64,000 nucleotides of DNA from Bacteroidales bacterium (GCA_014800795.1 JAAVFL010000048.1:1-64000); one strand, 5' to 3'; positions 29,150 to 39,503 are shown, counted from the stretch's first letter. The notes: generated by a model not told the origin, from the letters alone. Translations and numbers: made by a program.

Positions 29150-31053
29150 CATCACCGGTTGACATCCTCGGAAAATACTGGGGATACGATAGTTTCCGCC
29201 CTATGCAGGCCGAGATCATCGATTCGGTGCTGAAAGGACACGACACCCTCGGGCTTCTCGCCACAGGGGGAGGAAAATCGTTGACATTTCAGGTTCCGGC
29301 GATGATGCTCGACGGGGTCACGGTTGTGGTGACACCGTTGGTATCGCTGATGAAGGATCAGGTCGATAACCTGCGCGAGCGCGGTGTGGACGCATATTTT
29401 CTGCATGCGGCTCTTACCCGTCGTGAAACCGCCCTGATTCTTGACAAATGTCGTCTGGGATATGCCCGCATTCTGTATCTTTCACCCGAAAAGCTGCAGA
29501 GCCCGAGATTTGCGGCAGAAATATCACAGCTCCCGGTTAGCCTTATCGTTGTTGACGAAGCCCACTGCATATCGCAGTGGGGATATGATTTCCGTCCGTC
29601 ATATCTTAAAATAGCCGAACTGCGCGGAAAGTTTCCGCAGGCTCCGGTGCTCGCTCTTACAGCTTCAGCCACTCCCGAAGTTGCGCGCGACATATGTGAG
29701 CGGCTCGAATTCCGCAAGGGCGCGCAGACTTTCAGGCTTACTTTCAATCGTCAGAATCTGTCGTACGTGGTACGCAACTGTGAGAACAAAGATGCCGAGC
29801 TCGTTCATATTCTCCGGCGGGTAGAAGGCTGCGGAGTGGTATATGTCCGTTCCCGGAAGCGCTCGGCTCTCATAGCCGAGATGCTTTCCAATTCCGGTAT
29901 CAGCGCGGAGTTTTACCATGCGGGATTGTCGCCGGAAGAGAAAAACGCGCGCCAGAACCGTTGGAAAACGGATGTGACCCGTATAATGGTGGCGACGACA
30001 GCATTCGGAATGGGCATTGACAAGCCCGATGTGCGGATAGTTGTACACGTGGATCCCCCTTCGTCTCTTGAAGAGTATTATCAGGAAGCCGGTCGTGCGG
30101 GGCGCGACGGGAAACCCTCGTATGCCGTGGCGCTGGTGAACGGTAGTGTCGACAAGGCCACTCTGTCGAGGCGCCTGACAGCTGCATTCCCCCCGAAAGA
30201 CTATATGCGGTCGCTTTATGGGAAACTCTGTGTGTCGATGAATATAGCGATGGGAGAAGGATATCAGCGTCTCTGTGAGATAAATCTGGAAAAATTCTGC
30301 GGTGCCTGGTCACTCCAGCCGCAGGCAGCGGTCAGTGCGCTTAAACTGCTGTCTCAGTCGGGATATATCGAATATGTCGAGGAGGTATCAACCCGTTCGA
30401 GGCTGATGGTGATAATGACGCGCAATGAGCTTTACGATCTTCGTCTTAATCCGGAGTGCGAGCGTGTATTTCAGTTCATACTGCGCAATTACACCGGTAT
30501 TTTCGCCGATTACGAGCATATTAGCGAAAGTCTGATCGCCTCTTCGCTCGATCTCACCGAACGCACGGTCTATGAGAATCTGCTTCTGCTCGGACGTCTG
30601 GGTGTAATTCATTATGTGCCCCGGAGTTCTACCCCTTATGTAATGTTTCTTCAGTCGCGCCAACCCGATGGCGATATCCGTTTCCCGCAGAATGTATATG
30701 AGTTCAGAAAGATTCAGATGAAGAAGCGTATCGATGCCATGCGCCGCTTTCTGTTCGACGACAGCCGGTGCCGCTCGCTTTCACTTCTGGAATATTTCGG
30801 CGAGGAGGATGCCGGAAGTTGCGGCAGGTGTGATGTATGCCGCAGCTCGCGCAACCGGTCACGGGTGGATCCGCAGAAATTGCGTGATGCTGTGTGTGGG
30901 GCCCTTGCTTCTCATCCGCATGGGCTCGCGGCGGGAGATATTGCTGCATTTCTTGGCGCTAATCCTGAGAGAATCACCGGGATAGTGAGATCTCTTGCCG
31001 ACGAGAACCGTATAATCATCTCATCCGAAGGAATCTGTTCGCTTGCCGTTTAA
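29146..31053 (+). CDS. recQ: ATP-dependent DNA helicase RecQ
   Basis: LATGGGKSLTFQVPAM, VVDEAHCISQWGYDFRPSY, YYQEAGRAGRDG; ATGA overlap with recJ puts the start at 29146 rather than 29065. Confidence 0.93.
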   Translation: MTSPVDILGKYWGYDSFRPMQAEIIDSVLKGHDTLGLLATGGGKSLTFQVPAMMLDGVTVVVTPLVSLMKDQVDNLRERGVDAYFLHAALTRRETALILDKCRLGYARILYLSPEKLQSPRFAAEISQLPVSLIVVDEAHCISQWGYDFRPSYLKIAELRGKFPQAPVLALTASATPEVARDICERLEFRKGAQTFRLTFNRQNLSYVVRNCENKDAELVHILRRVEGCGVVYVRSRKRSALIAEMLSNSGISAEFYHAGLSPEEKNARQNRWKTDVTRIMVATTAFGMGIDKPDVRIVVHVDPPSSLEEYYQEAGRAGRDGKPSYAVALVNGSVDKATLSRRLTAAFPPKDYMRSLYGKLCVSMNIAMGEGYQRLCEINLEKFCGAWSLQPQAAVSALKLLSQSGYIEYVEEVSTRSRLMVIMTRNELYDLRLNPECERVFQFILRNYTGIFADYEHISESLIASSLDLTERTVYENLLLLGRLGVIHYVPRSSTPYVMFLQSRQPDGDIRFPQNVYEFRKIQMKKRIDAMRRFLFDDSRCRSLSLLEYFGEEDAGSCGRCDVCRSSRNRSRVDPQKLRDAVCGALASHPHGLAAGDIAAFLGANPERITGIVRSLADENRIIISSEGICSLAV

Positions 31054-31311
31054 ACAAAATTTAAGCACTTTTAGCGCTTGTAGCTTCAACGGAGAGTGTA
31101 TTCTGTTGTTATAGTAATAAAGAATGAATGATACGGCAGCCGCCGCATAATCCATTCCGACAATATCGGATATCTGATTGATATCACACACACACACTAT
31201 AATAACATAAGATTAGATAAAGAAAAAAACAGTACTTTTACATCCCTCGTCCTTTTTATCGAGTAGTGATACTGGATACTGAGGCTCTCATAAATAAATA
31301 GTTGAAACGTG

Positions 31312-31348
31312 AAGGAGGAGTCAGGTGTTACCTTTCTCCTCCTTTTTA
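31312..31348 (+). terminator. Intrinsic terminator about 260 nt downstream of recQ
   Basis: AAGGAGGAG...CTCCTCCTTTTT. Confidence 0.65.
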
Positions 31349-31404
31349 TGTCGTGCCGGAAGCAATATTTTCCGGGAAACAGAAATGCGTCGTGCAGCGG
31401 GGCG

Positions 31405-32229
31405 TCAGGATGTCTTTGCGGGAAGCTTTTCCTTGGCTTTCTTCTGGGTATCGGCCAATACGATGCTGAGTTCATAAAGCAGGTAGAGCGGAACAAAGAC
31501 TACCAGCAGGGTGAACGGATCGCCCGTAGGAGTGATGATGGCTGCCAATGCCAGAAGCACAACCACGGCGTGGCGCCGATATTCGCGCAGGAATGATGAG
31601 GTGACAAGTCCCATCTTGGCGAGTATCCAGCATACGAAAGGCAGTTCGAACACTATACCCATCACAAATATCAGCATCAGGAAATTGTCGATATACGACC
31701 CGAGTGATATCATATTGGTGATCTCTGCCGATATTTCATATTGCGCGAGAAACCGGAATGTGAACGGAAATACTATGAAGTAGCCTACGGCACAGCCGAG
31801 ATAGAACATAGGCACTCCGAAAGCGAGAAGCGCCACAACGCTCTTGCGTTCGCCGTCGTAAAGAGCCGGGCGGATAAACATCCAGGCTTCACATACGAGG
31901 TAGGGGAATACAAGCAGAAATCCCAGACAGAACGATGTGGTGATATGGGTTACGAATTGCGATGCGAGCTTCACATTGATGATTTCAACCTTGAAGTCGC
32001 TGCTGAAATCGGGGAAGAAAGTTCCGTCACCGCCGAGTCCCGCCAGCCAGCGGTATAGAATGAAGTCGGAGGATGTCGGACCGAGTATAAAGCCGTTGAA
32101 TATGTAGGGCATCGCCGCGAAGCATATACCTACAAGAATCATATAAACGATTACGATGCGCATCAGTACCCATCGCAGGGCCTCGAGATGCGCCCAGAAT
32201 GACATTTGCGTTTCGTTCTGTTCCGGCAT
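31405..32229 (-). CDS. tatC: Twin-arginine translocase subunit TatC
   Basis: MSFWAHLEALRWVLMRIV, FVYPYLVCEAWMFIRPALYDGER-type core, PTGDPFTLLVVFVPLYLLYELSI. Confidence 0.93.
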   Translation of the reverse strand: MPEQNETQMSFWAHLEALRWVLMRIVIVYMILVGICFAAMPYIFNGFILGPTSSDFILYRWLAGLGGDGTFFPDFSSDFKVEIINVKLASQFVTHITTSFCLGFLLVFPYLVCEAWMFIRPALYDGERKSVVALLAFGVPMFYLGCAVGYFIVFPFTFRFLAQYEISAEITNMISLGSYIDNFLMLIFVMGIVFELPFVCWILAKMGLVTSSFLREYRRHAVVVLLALAAIITPTGDPFTLLVVFVPLYLLYELSIVLADTQKKAKEKLPAKTS

Positions 32230-32301
32230 GGCAGTGAATGGAAGTGTTGTAAAAGGGGAGAGAGGAGAGTGAGCGATTCAGTCAATTGATAGGGTAGTGG
32301 A

Positions 32302-33192
32302 TTATTTCTTGGAATAAGCCGGTTTTACATAGGGAGCGGCCAGCAGATAGTCTACGCTTTCTTTGGCGCCTTTCTCCATGCCATCGGTATATTCCTCGAT
32401 TTCTACATAGTATTTTTCGAGACCGGCAGTGGAAGCGTTGTTGAAGATGGCGTCGAAGCCAACCATTCCGCTCTGGCCGATTTCGCGGCGGTCCTTGATG
32501 TGGAGCAGCTTGAAGCGTCCGGGATACTTGTTGAAGTAATCGACGGGGCTTGCGTGTCCCATCATGGCCCAGTAAACGTCAAGTTCGAAGAGTACGTTTT
32601 TCGGGTCGGTGTTCTCGATCATGTAGTCGATCATCACCTTGTCCTCAACCTTGTTGAACTCATGCGAGTGGTTGTGGTAGCCGAACTTTATACCTTTTGC
32701 TGCCGCACGGCGTCCGATTTCGTTGAGGGCATCGCACTGTTTCTGAAGGTCGGCAAGTGTAGAGGGTACGTTCATCCAGGGAAGTACCACATATTCTATG
32801 CCTGCGGCTTTGTGGTCGTCGAGAACCTTGTCCCAGTATGCGTAGAAGTCAGTAATGTTGCCCGTACGCAGTTCTTCGTCGTTGAGGGGGCGTCCGGTAT
32901 GCGAGGAGGTCACTTTGGTTCCGGCATCGGCGGCAGCTTTGCTGAACTGCTGCGGTGTCAGACCGTAGAATTTGCCGTCGCCGTAGTTGGCGGCCTCAAA
33001 CTGTGTGTAGCCCATCTTTGCAAGTTCCTTCATCAGCCCGGCCACGTTGCCTTCATATTTGGCCCCTGGATCGAGCATCTGACGAACTGAATAGAGCTGT
33101 ATGCCAACCTCCTTTTTAGGAAGGTTAGCAGCAATAGCATTGAAGCCCAATGCTATTGCTGCAACCAGTGTAAGGATAGATTTCAATTTCAT
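32302..33192 (-). CDS. Secreted sugar phosphate isomerase/epimerase-like (xylose-isomerase-like TIM barrel) protein
   Basis: Sec signal peptide; VGIQLYSVRQML, KFGYHNHSHEF, HIKDR. Confidence 0.85.
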   Translation of the reverse strand: MKLKSILTLVAAIALGFNAIAANLPKKEVGIQLYSVRQMLDPGAKYEGNVAGLMKELAKMGYTQFEAANYGDGKFYGLTPQQFSKAAADAGTKVTSSHTGRPLNDEELRTGNITDFYAYWDKVLDDHKAAGIEYVVLPWMNVPSTLADLQKQCDALNEIGRRAAAKGIKFGYHNHSHEFNKVEDKVMIDYMIENTDPKNVLFELDVYWAMMGHASPVDYFNKYPGRFKLLHIKDRREIGQSGMVGFDAIFNNASTAGLEKYYVEIEEYTDGMEKGAKESVDYLLAAPYVKPAYSKK

Positions 33193-33205
33193 CGTTGCGG
33201 ATCGA

Positions 33206-34072
33206 TTAGTCGAGCACTTTCACGCGGATATTGCGGAACCATACGTCGTCGCCGTGATCCTGGAAGCCGATGTAGCCTTCATGGTTGTCGCCGCCGCAGT
33301 TGTTGAGCAGTTCGAAGGCGAGAGGCCAGTTCTGCTCGCTGAACTTGCTGTTCTGGAGCATTTCGGTCCACTGGGGAGTCCAAAGGTGGTATTCAACGAC
33401 GTTCTTGTCGTTCTGAGAGTGAACCACGGTGCCTTTGTAAACGAGGATCTTAGCCTTGTTCCATTCCCCGTAGGGGTTCTGGTTCTGGGGCTTTGCGGGG
33501 ATCATGTCGTAGAGAGAAGCTGACATGCGGTTGCCGTCCACACCGAGTTTGGCGTCGGGGTGGTTGGCATTGTCGAGAACCTGATACTCAGGAGCTGAAA
33601 TGTAGATGGGTTCAAGCTGCTGAGTTCCATCTTCCTTATTCGAAACGACCTCTTTGGCGAGGTAGAAGATACCGGAGTTGCCTCCCTTCGATGCCTTCCA
33701 CTCGAGTTCGAGTTCGAAGTTTCCGAGGTTCTTGGCGAAGATTAGGTCGCCGCCGTCGCCGGTCTGTGCCTCGCCGCCGCCGGATCCGTTGAATTTGATA
33801 GCGCCGTCTTCAATAACCCAGCGTCCGGGAACGGTGTCCTTGCCGTATCCGCGCCAGCCGGTGAAGTCCTTGCCGTTGAAAATCACATAGTAGCCCTCAG
33901 CGTCCTGGGGGAAGGATGTCAGATCAACCTGTTCGTTCTCCAGAACGGTGTATGATGGCTGATCAACGGTCTCTTCCGCAGCTGTTTCGGTCTCATTGTT
34001 AGCAGCTTTGTTGCCGCATGATGTCATGGCAGCAAGTCCCAGAGCTGAAGCGATGAAAAGAATCTTTTTCAT
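33206..34072 (-). CDS. DUF1080 (3-keto-disaccharide hydrolase family) lipoprotein
   Basis: Lipobox MTSCGN; VIFNGKDFTGWRGYGKDTVPGRWVIEDGAI; GYIGFQDHGDDVWFRNIRVKVL. Confidence 0.9.
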   Translation of the reverse strand: MKKILFIASALGLAAMTSCGNKAANNETETAAEETVDQPSYTVLENEQVDLTSFPQDAEGYYVIFNGKDFTGWRGYGKDTVPGRWVIEDGAIKFNGSGGGEAQTGDGGDLIFAKNLGNFELELEWKASKGGNSGIFYLAKEVVSNKEDGTQQLEPIYISAPEYQVLDNANHPDAKLGVDGNRMSASLYDMIPAKPQNQNPYGEWNKAKILVYKGTVVHSQNDKNVVEYHLWTPQWTEMLQNSKFSEQNWPLAFELLNNCGGDNHEGYIGFQDHGDDVWFRNIRVKVLD

Positions 34073-34130
34073 TATTGTTGTCTGATGTTGTTGTAGTTGT
34101 TATGTTATTTGTTTGTTATCGTTTGCCGTA

Positions 34131-35609
34131 TCATGCGGGCATGTCGGGGAGCTTCCAGCCGTCACGGTATGTATGGTTGATAAGTTCCTGTGAGAACTGC
34201 TGAGCGTTTACGGGGTCAGTCCAGGTCTTGTCGAAAGTCGGGTGACCGTTGTGGATTGTGAAGCCGTCCTTGATTACGGTGCGGATGGTTTCGTCGTCGC
34301 CGATGTTGGTGAAGCGCATGTTCTCGCCGTCCCATTCGAGGGTCTTGTTGAGGCCCTGCAGACGAACTGCGAGTACACCCATGGCTACCATTTCGTTGAA
34401 CGGTCCTGCTTCCGAGAAGTCGGAAGAACATTTCACGCGGCTCGATTTGTCCTCCTTGCAGGCGCGTACCCAGTCCATTTCGTGAGAGGTGGGAACACGG
34501 CGGCAGATTTTGGGCGCGTCGGGCTTGCGGCCTGAGAGCAGGAAGGGGTTCTGACCGTAGCAACCGCATACAAGGGTGTCTTTTGTTCCGTGGAAGATGG
34601 TGAGACCGCCACCTTCGCGCATGAGGGGCATTCCCTGGGGGAAGCCTTCGGGACGGTCGGGCATCATGCCACCGTCGTACCAGTGAACTTCAACTTCAGG
34701 CATTGCTACCTTGGGCATGTTGTCGCGGGCGGGGAACACGAGTTTTACGTGCTGTGCCTGAGGAGCGCATGCGTTCAGAAGCAGTGTGGATGAACCTTCA
34801 GCGAGGATGGGATATTTGAGCTTGAGGGCCTTGAAGGGCTGATGGAGGATGTGGCATGCCATGTCGCCGAGGGCGCCGGTACCGTAGTCCCACCATCCGC
34901 GCCAGTTCCAGGGCTGGTAAACAGCGTTGTAGGGGTTGAGTTTCGCGGGGCCGGTGAAGAGATCCCAGTCAAGATATTTGGGAACTTTGTCAACCTTTTC
35001 GGGGGTGTTCAGACCCTGGGGCCAGATGGGGCGGTCGGTGGCACACTCTACTTTGGTTACGTCGCCGATTTCGCCGTTCCAGATCCAGTCGCATACCTGG
35101 TTGGTGCCTTCCCATGAAGCTCCCTGGTTACCCATCTGGGTTGCCACACCGGTAGTTTCGGCGAGCTTGGTGAGCAGACGCGATTCGTAAACCGAGTGGG
35201 TGAGTGGTTTCTGAACGTATACATGCTTGCCGAAGGTCATTGCATCGGCAGCGATGATGGCGTGGGTGTGGTCGGGGGTTGCGACGATTACGGCGTCGAT
35301 TTCCGGACCCATTTCGTCGAACATCTTACGGTAGTCCCAGTAGCGCTTTGCTTTGGGGAATTCGTCGAACACGCCTTTCGCGTAGTCCCAGTTCACATCG
35401 CAGAGTGCGACGATGTTTTCTGTGTCTTTTACCGCATTGATGTTGGCATGGCCCATACCGCCGATACCAACGACTGCGATATTGAGCTTGTCGCTGGGAG
35501 CTGTATGACCGAAACTTTTGCCTAACACTGTGTTAGGAACGACTGCAAGCCCGATTGCAGCTGTGGCGCCGGACTTGAGGAACTGTCGTCTTGAGATTTC
35601 TCCTGACAT
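34131..35609 (-). CDS. Gfo/Idh/MocA-family oxidoreductase with Tat signal peptide
   Basis: N-term SRRQFLKSGATAAIGLAVVP (Tat motif), IAVVGIGGMGHANINAVKD Rossmann motif, QKPLTHSVYE. Confidence 0.92.
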   Translation of the reverse strand: MSGEISRRQFLKSGATAAIGLAVVPNTVLGKSFGHTAPSDKLNIAVVGIGGMGHANINAVKDTENIVALCDVNWDYAKGVFDEFPKAKRYWDYRKMFDEMGPEIDAVIVATPDHTHAIIAADAMTFGKHVYVQKPLTHSVYESRLLTKLAETTGVATQMGNQGASWEGTNQVCDWIWNGEIGDVTKVECATDRPIWPQGLNTPEKVDKVPKYLDWDLFTGPAKLNPYNAVYQPWNWRGWWDYGTGALGDMACHILHQPFKALKLKYPILAEGSSTLLLNACAPQAQHVKLVFPARDNMPKVAMPEVEVHWYDGGMMPDRPEGFPQGMPLMREGGGLTIFHGTKDTLVCGCYGQNPFLLSGRKPDAPKICRRVPTSHEMDWVRACKEDKSSRVKCSSDFSEAGPFNEMVAMGVLAVRLQGLNKTLEWDGENMRFTNIGDDETIRTVIKDGFTIHNGHPTFDKTWTDPVNAQQFSQELINHTYRDGWKLPDMPA

Positions 35610-35693
35610 ATGGTTTAGTTTATTAAGGTGAAAAATATTTGATTTCTGAGTATTCGCCCCTTACCAGAGGGGGGGGCTGACGGTGGAACGAGA

Positions 35694-35912
35694 TTATTTA
35701 TCCTCCTTTTTCTCTTCAGGGGTACCTGCGTTTTCAATATCTTTTTCGATATTGTTGAGCCCCTCTTTGAAGGAACGCACTCCTTTACCGATACCTTTCA
35801 TGAGCTCGGGAATTTTTTTGCCTCCGAAAAGCAGAAGCACGATCAGGCAGATTACGGTAATCTCGCCTGCACCGAGGTTCCCCAGGAAAAGCAGTGGAAG
35901 TGAATTTGTCAT
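35694..35912 (-). CDS. tatA: Twin-arginine translocase subunit TatA/E
   Basis: 72 aa; LGNLGAGEITVICLIVLLLFGGKKIPELMKGIGKGVRSFKEG. Confidence 0.92.
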   Translation of the reverse strand: MTNSLPLLFLGNLGAGEITVICLIVLLLFGGKKIPELMKGIGKGVRSFKEGLNNIEKDIENAGTPEEKKEDK

Positions 35913-36041
35913 AAATCTTAAATTATTTTATTTGTGAATGATATCTGTTTTTTTATTGCTCCGGCAGTTATTGTGCCGTTGAGTATAATGGCGGAAAGAT
36001 AGTTGTTTCGTATGGTCTTTCCGGTATCGTTTTTAAGGTTG

Positions 36042-37160
36042 TCAGCGTGTTGTCTGTTTGTGGAGCAGGCCATATCCGTCTTTCATCGTGCGGCGGCGGT
36101 GATGTATCTGTTCGAGTTCCTCACTGGTGCCTTTGACGGGCATGTCGTGGTTCCACGCGTCTTTCAGGCATTCCCAGGCGAATTCCGATGCCACGGCTGA
36201 ATCGCGGAACGATGGCAGGCGGTTGTCTTTTGTGCCTTTTTCCAGACAGTCGGCGAAAATATCTATGAGGGTGCCTATGTTCTTGCCGCCGTATGGCCGC
36301 TCGATGCGCTCGGTGCGGGTTACTCCATGAACCTCAACTACGGCTGTCTTGAAATCGTGTGTCATGCGCACGATGCCTTTGCTCCCGAGTATATCCATGT
36401 AGGAGTTGTGGGTCTGCTTGTCGGACAGTTGTCCGTATGCGTGGCTCTGGGTTATGTCGAATACAACTCCATTTTCGAAAGTGCCCTGGCATTGCAGCCA
36501 CCAGGGATCTTTGTATTCCCACATGCGGACTGCCTGGGCGCGCATTGTCTTGTATTCAGAGTGGGCGAGCCAGCGGGCCACATCCACATAGTGCATGCCG
36601 CAGTCGTGGAATGCAGGTCCTTCGGCCTCATGGCCTTCGCCGGGCGACAGGCCCGGGGTCATGTGGCATATACGCACGATGGCGAGCTCGCCGATTTCGC
36701 CTGAGGTGATGCATTCGTTGAGTTCGTTAAGATACCAGGAATTACGTATGTACAGATTCACTGCGGAAAGAATGGGCGCGGATTCAACGAGTTCTACTGC
36801 TTTCCATTCGTTTTCCGGAGTGTCGGCTATAGGTTTCTCTGCGATGATATGTTTTCCGGCGGCTACGGCTTTTTCAATCTGGCGCAGACGGGTATCGGCC
36901 AAAGCCGCGAGAACTACGACCTGTATTTCGGGGTCGTTGAAAATTTCGTCCTCATCGGTTACGATGCGGGCTTCAGGGGCTCGTGCCGCTATACTTTCAT
37001 GCCGGGCCTCACATAGTTCGCAGATGGTTTTTACCGCCCATCTGTCACTTTTTTGGAACTCGTTGAGGTAAAAGCCTCCCATGCGTCCCAGACCTATAAT
37101 ACCTACATTTACAGGATTCATTGGTATTGAATATGGTTCACGGTATGCGATAAGTGACAT
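36042..37160 (-). CDS. Gfo/Idh/MocA-family oxidoreductase (no signal peptide)
   Basis: VGIIGLGRMGGFYLNEFQK, EKPIADTPENEW, HDCGMHYVDVARWL; start possibly 13 codons downstream. Confidence 0.88.
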   Translation of the reverse strand: MSLIAYREPYSIPMNPVNVGIIGLGRMGGFYLNEFQKSDRWAVKTICELCEARHESIAARAPEARIVTDEDEIFNDPEIQVVVLAALADTRLRQIEKAVAAGKHIIAEKPIADTPENEWKAVELVESAPILSAVNLYIRNSWYLNELNECITSGEIGELAIVRICHMTPGLSPGEGHEAEGPAFHDCGMHYVDVARWLAHSEYKTMRAQAVRMWEYKDPWWLQCQGTFENGVVFDITQSHAYGQLSDKQTHNSYMDILGSKGIVRMTHDFKTAVVEVHGVTRTERIERPYGGKNIGTLIDIFADCLEKGTKDNRLPSFRDSAVASEFAWECLKDAWNHDMPVKGTSEELEQIHHRRRTMKDGYGLLHKQTTR

Positions 37161-37368
37161 GCCGTCGTATTGGTTATTGGTTAATGGAGTTGTAGGGATG
37201 GCGGAAATTCACTGTATTATCCGCCGGACCTTACATTTTTCAAAATTAATAAAAATCTTTCTATTCCCCGCAGTGTTGTGACATTTTTAACACGAAATAA
37301 CTTCTTTCGGTCTGTGGGGTGGATGATATGCCGGAGATATGACGCAGTTCCGGTTATTGGATTTATGT

Positions 37369-37405
37369 ACGATAATGCCGGAAATGCCGTTTCCGGCATT
37401 ATCGT
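37369..37405 (-). terminator. Hairpin downstream of purA
   Basis: ACGATAATGCCGGAAA-TGCCG-TTTCCGGCATTATCGT; T-tract weak. Confidence 0.5.
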
Positions 37406-37444
37406 TGTCAAGTCGGGTAGTTGTTATGCGGATGCGCGTGATTG

Positions 37445-38716
37445 TCAGCGTTCGATTGTCTGGGTGCGGTCCGGGCCTACCGATACGATGGCGATCGGTG
37501 TCTTGAGTTCTTTCTCAAGAAATGCGATGTAGTCGTTGAATTCTTTTGGGAATTCTTTCTCGCTTGTCATTCCCGACATCGGGGTTTTCCATCCGGGGAG
37601 TTCCACATATACGGGTTCCACATTGGCGGGATCGATGCTGAAGGGGAAGCGGTCGGTGAGCTCGCCGTTGACACGGTAGGCCGTGCATGCTTTGATGGTG
37701 GGGAAGTCATCGAGCACATCGCTCTTCATCATTATCAGCTTGGTGACACCGTTTATCATTATGGCGTAGCGGAGAGCCACGAGGTCGATCCATCCGCAGC
37801 GGCGTTCGCGGCCGGTGACGGCCCCATATTCATGGCCGAGGTCGCGGATGCGTTTGCCGGTTTCGTCGAAGAGTTCGGTCGGGAACGGGCCGCTGCCAAC
37901 GCGCGTGCAGTATGCCTTGAAGATGCCGAATACATCTCCGATTTTGTTGGGCGCGATTCCCAGACCTGTGCAGGCGCCTGCTGTGACTGTGTTTGAGGAG
38001 GTGACAAAGGGATATGATCCGAAGTCTACGTCGAGCATGGTGCCCTGGGCACCTTCACAAAGAACGGTCTGTCCGTCGGCGAGGGCTTCGTTCACGAGAT
38101 ATTCTCCGTCGACTATGTCATATTCCTTGAGATATTCCACAGCTTTCAGCCATTTTTCCTCGAGGGCCGCGAATTCGGCCGGATCGGGAGTGGCACCGAG
38201 CTGTTCCAGACGGTCGAGATGGCGTTTGCGGGCAGCGGCATATTTCTCGCTGAAGTTGTCGGATATATCGCCGATGCGCACGCCGTTGCGGGCGATCTTG
38301 TCGGTATACGTAGGGCCGATACCTTTACCGGTGGTTCCTATCTTGGCGTCCCCTTTGGCTTTTTCGTTAGCTGCGTCGAGCAGGCGGTGGGTCGGGAGGA
38401 TGAGGTGGGCCTTTTTCGAAAGCTTAAGTGTTTTCTTAAGATTTACTCCACCTTCGCAGAGGGCTTCGGCCTCCTCCATGAAGAGTACCGGATCAAGAAC
38501 CACACCGTTACCGATGAGGTTCGTCTTTTCGTTCTGGAACACTCCCGATGGTATAGAACGGAGTACATATTTCTTGCCGTCGAATTCGAGGGTGTGGCCT
38601 GCATTTGGCCCTCCCTGAAAGCGAGCTACCACATCGTAGCGCGGGGTGAGCACATCCACCACTTTCCCTTTTCCTTCGTCGCCCCATTGGAGGCCGAGCA
38701 AAACGTCAACTTTCAT
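37445..38716 (-). CDS. purA: Adenylosuccinate synthetase
   Basis: DVLLGLQWGDEGKGKVVDVLT, GPNAGHTLEFDGKKYVLRSIPSG. Confidence 0.95.
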   Translation of the reverse strand: MKVDVLLGLQWGDEGKGKVVDVLTPRYDVVARFQGGPNAGHTLEFDGKKYVLRSIPSGVFQNEKTNLIGNGVVLDPVLFMEEAEALCEGGVNLKKTLKLSKKAHLILPTHRLLDAANEKAKGDAKIGTTGKGIGPTYTDKIARNGVRIGDISDNFSEKYAAARKRHLDRLEQLGATPDPAEFAALEEKWLKAVEYLKEYDIVDGEYLVNEALADGQTVLCEGAQGTMLDVDFGSYPFVTSSNTVTAGACTGLGIAPNKIGDVFGIFKAYCTRVGSGPFPTELFDETGKRIRDLGHEYGAVTGRERRCGWIDLVALRYAIMINGVTKLIMMKSDVLDDFPTIKACTAYRVNGELTDRFPFSIDPANVEPVYVELPGWKTPMSGMTSEKEFPKEFNDYIAFLEKELKTPIAIVSVGPDRTQTIER

Positions 38717-38770
38717 GTTCTGTAGTTTTGTAATTGATGGGTGACAGCTGTCGGGGAGCTGTTCGCCCGG

Positions 38771-39373
38771 TTATTTCGGTTTCTTTTTTTCTGTAGCTTC
38801 GAGCTCTTTGCGGCGTTCTTTGCGCAGACGCTTCTGGCATCGTGAGCAGAGACCGTAGACATAGAGCGAGAAAAACTCGGTGCGGAAAGTTGAGTAGCGC
38901 AGACCGCTTATGCGGGCTGCGATCTCCTCGTCTTTTACGGCGCGGACTCTTCCGCAGGTTGTGCATACAAGGTGATGATGGTTTTCGGTCACACCCTGTA
39001 GCACCCGTTCGTATTGCGCCGGCTGGTTGCCGAACTGGTGGCGTCGTACAAGTCCCGCCTCCAGAAACAGCTGCACAGTAGCGTAGACTGTGGAAAGGCT
39101 TACATGATAACCTTCCATCTCGAGCGACTCGTGCAGGGCGTCAACATAAAAATGCGCATCCGTAGAAAAAACCTTTTCCAGGATGGCAAACCGCTCGGGT
39201 GTCCGTCTCATCTTTTTCTCCTTGAGATATTGCGAGAGGGCCGCGCGTGCAGGGTTCAGCGCCTTGTCGTCGTTCATAGCCGTTGCAGCCGCAAAGATAG
39301 TAATTTTTGGGGAAAGGAGGAAGAAGATACGTAAAGAAGTCAGGGCAACCGCCTCAAAAAAGCGCGGAGGCAA
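38771..39373 (-). CDS. Fur-family transcriptional regulator
   Basis: RRTPERFAILEKVFSTDAHFYVDALHESL, HHHLVCTTCGRV; start likely at an internal Met. Confidence 0.88.
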   Translation of the reverse strand: MPPRFFEAVALTSLRIFFLLSPKITIFAAATAMNDDKALNPARAALSQYLKEKKMRRTPERFAILEKVFSTDAHFYVDALHESLEMEGYHVSLSTVYATVQLFLEAGLVRRHQFGNQPAQYERVLQGVTENHHHLVCTTCGRVRAVKDEEIAARISGLRYSTFRTEFFSLYVYGLCSRCQKRLRKERRKELEATEKKKPK

Positions 39374-39503
39374 TGTGGCAGGAGAGCGGAAGCCGGGGTT
39401 CCCTTTTAGGTTTTCCCGCTCCTGCTCTCCTGTTCTTGGGTTCTAAAGCTGCTACGCTCTAAAAATTCTATTGCTCTTCTGTTCTGAAGCTCTCCTGCTC
39501 TAT

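Noticed and set aside
28052-29155. 367-aa minus-strand ORF opposite recJ
   Set aside because: Antisense shadow of a conserved recJ reading frame; no recognisable domain.
31186-31198. (AC)n dinucleotide tract as a phase-variable repeat
   Set aside because: Short and intergenic, not positioned between promoter elements or in a coding frame.
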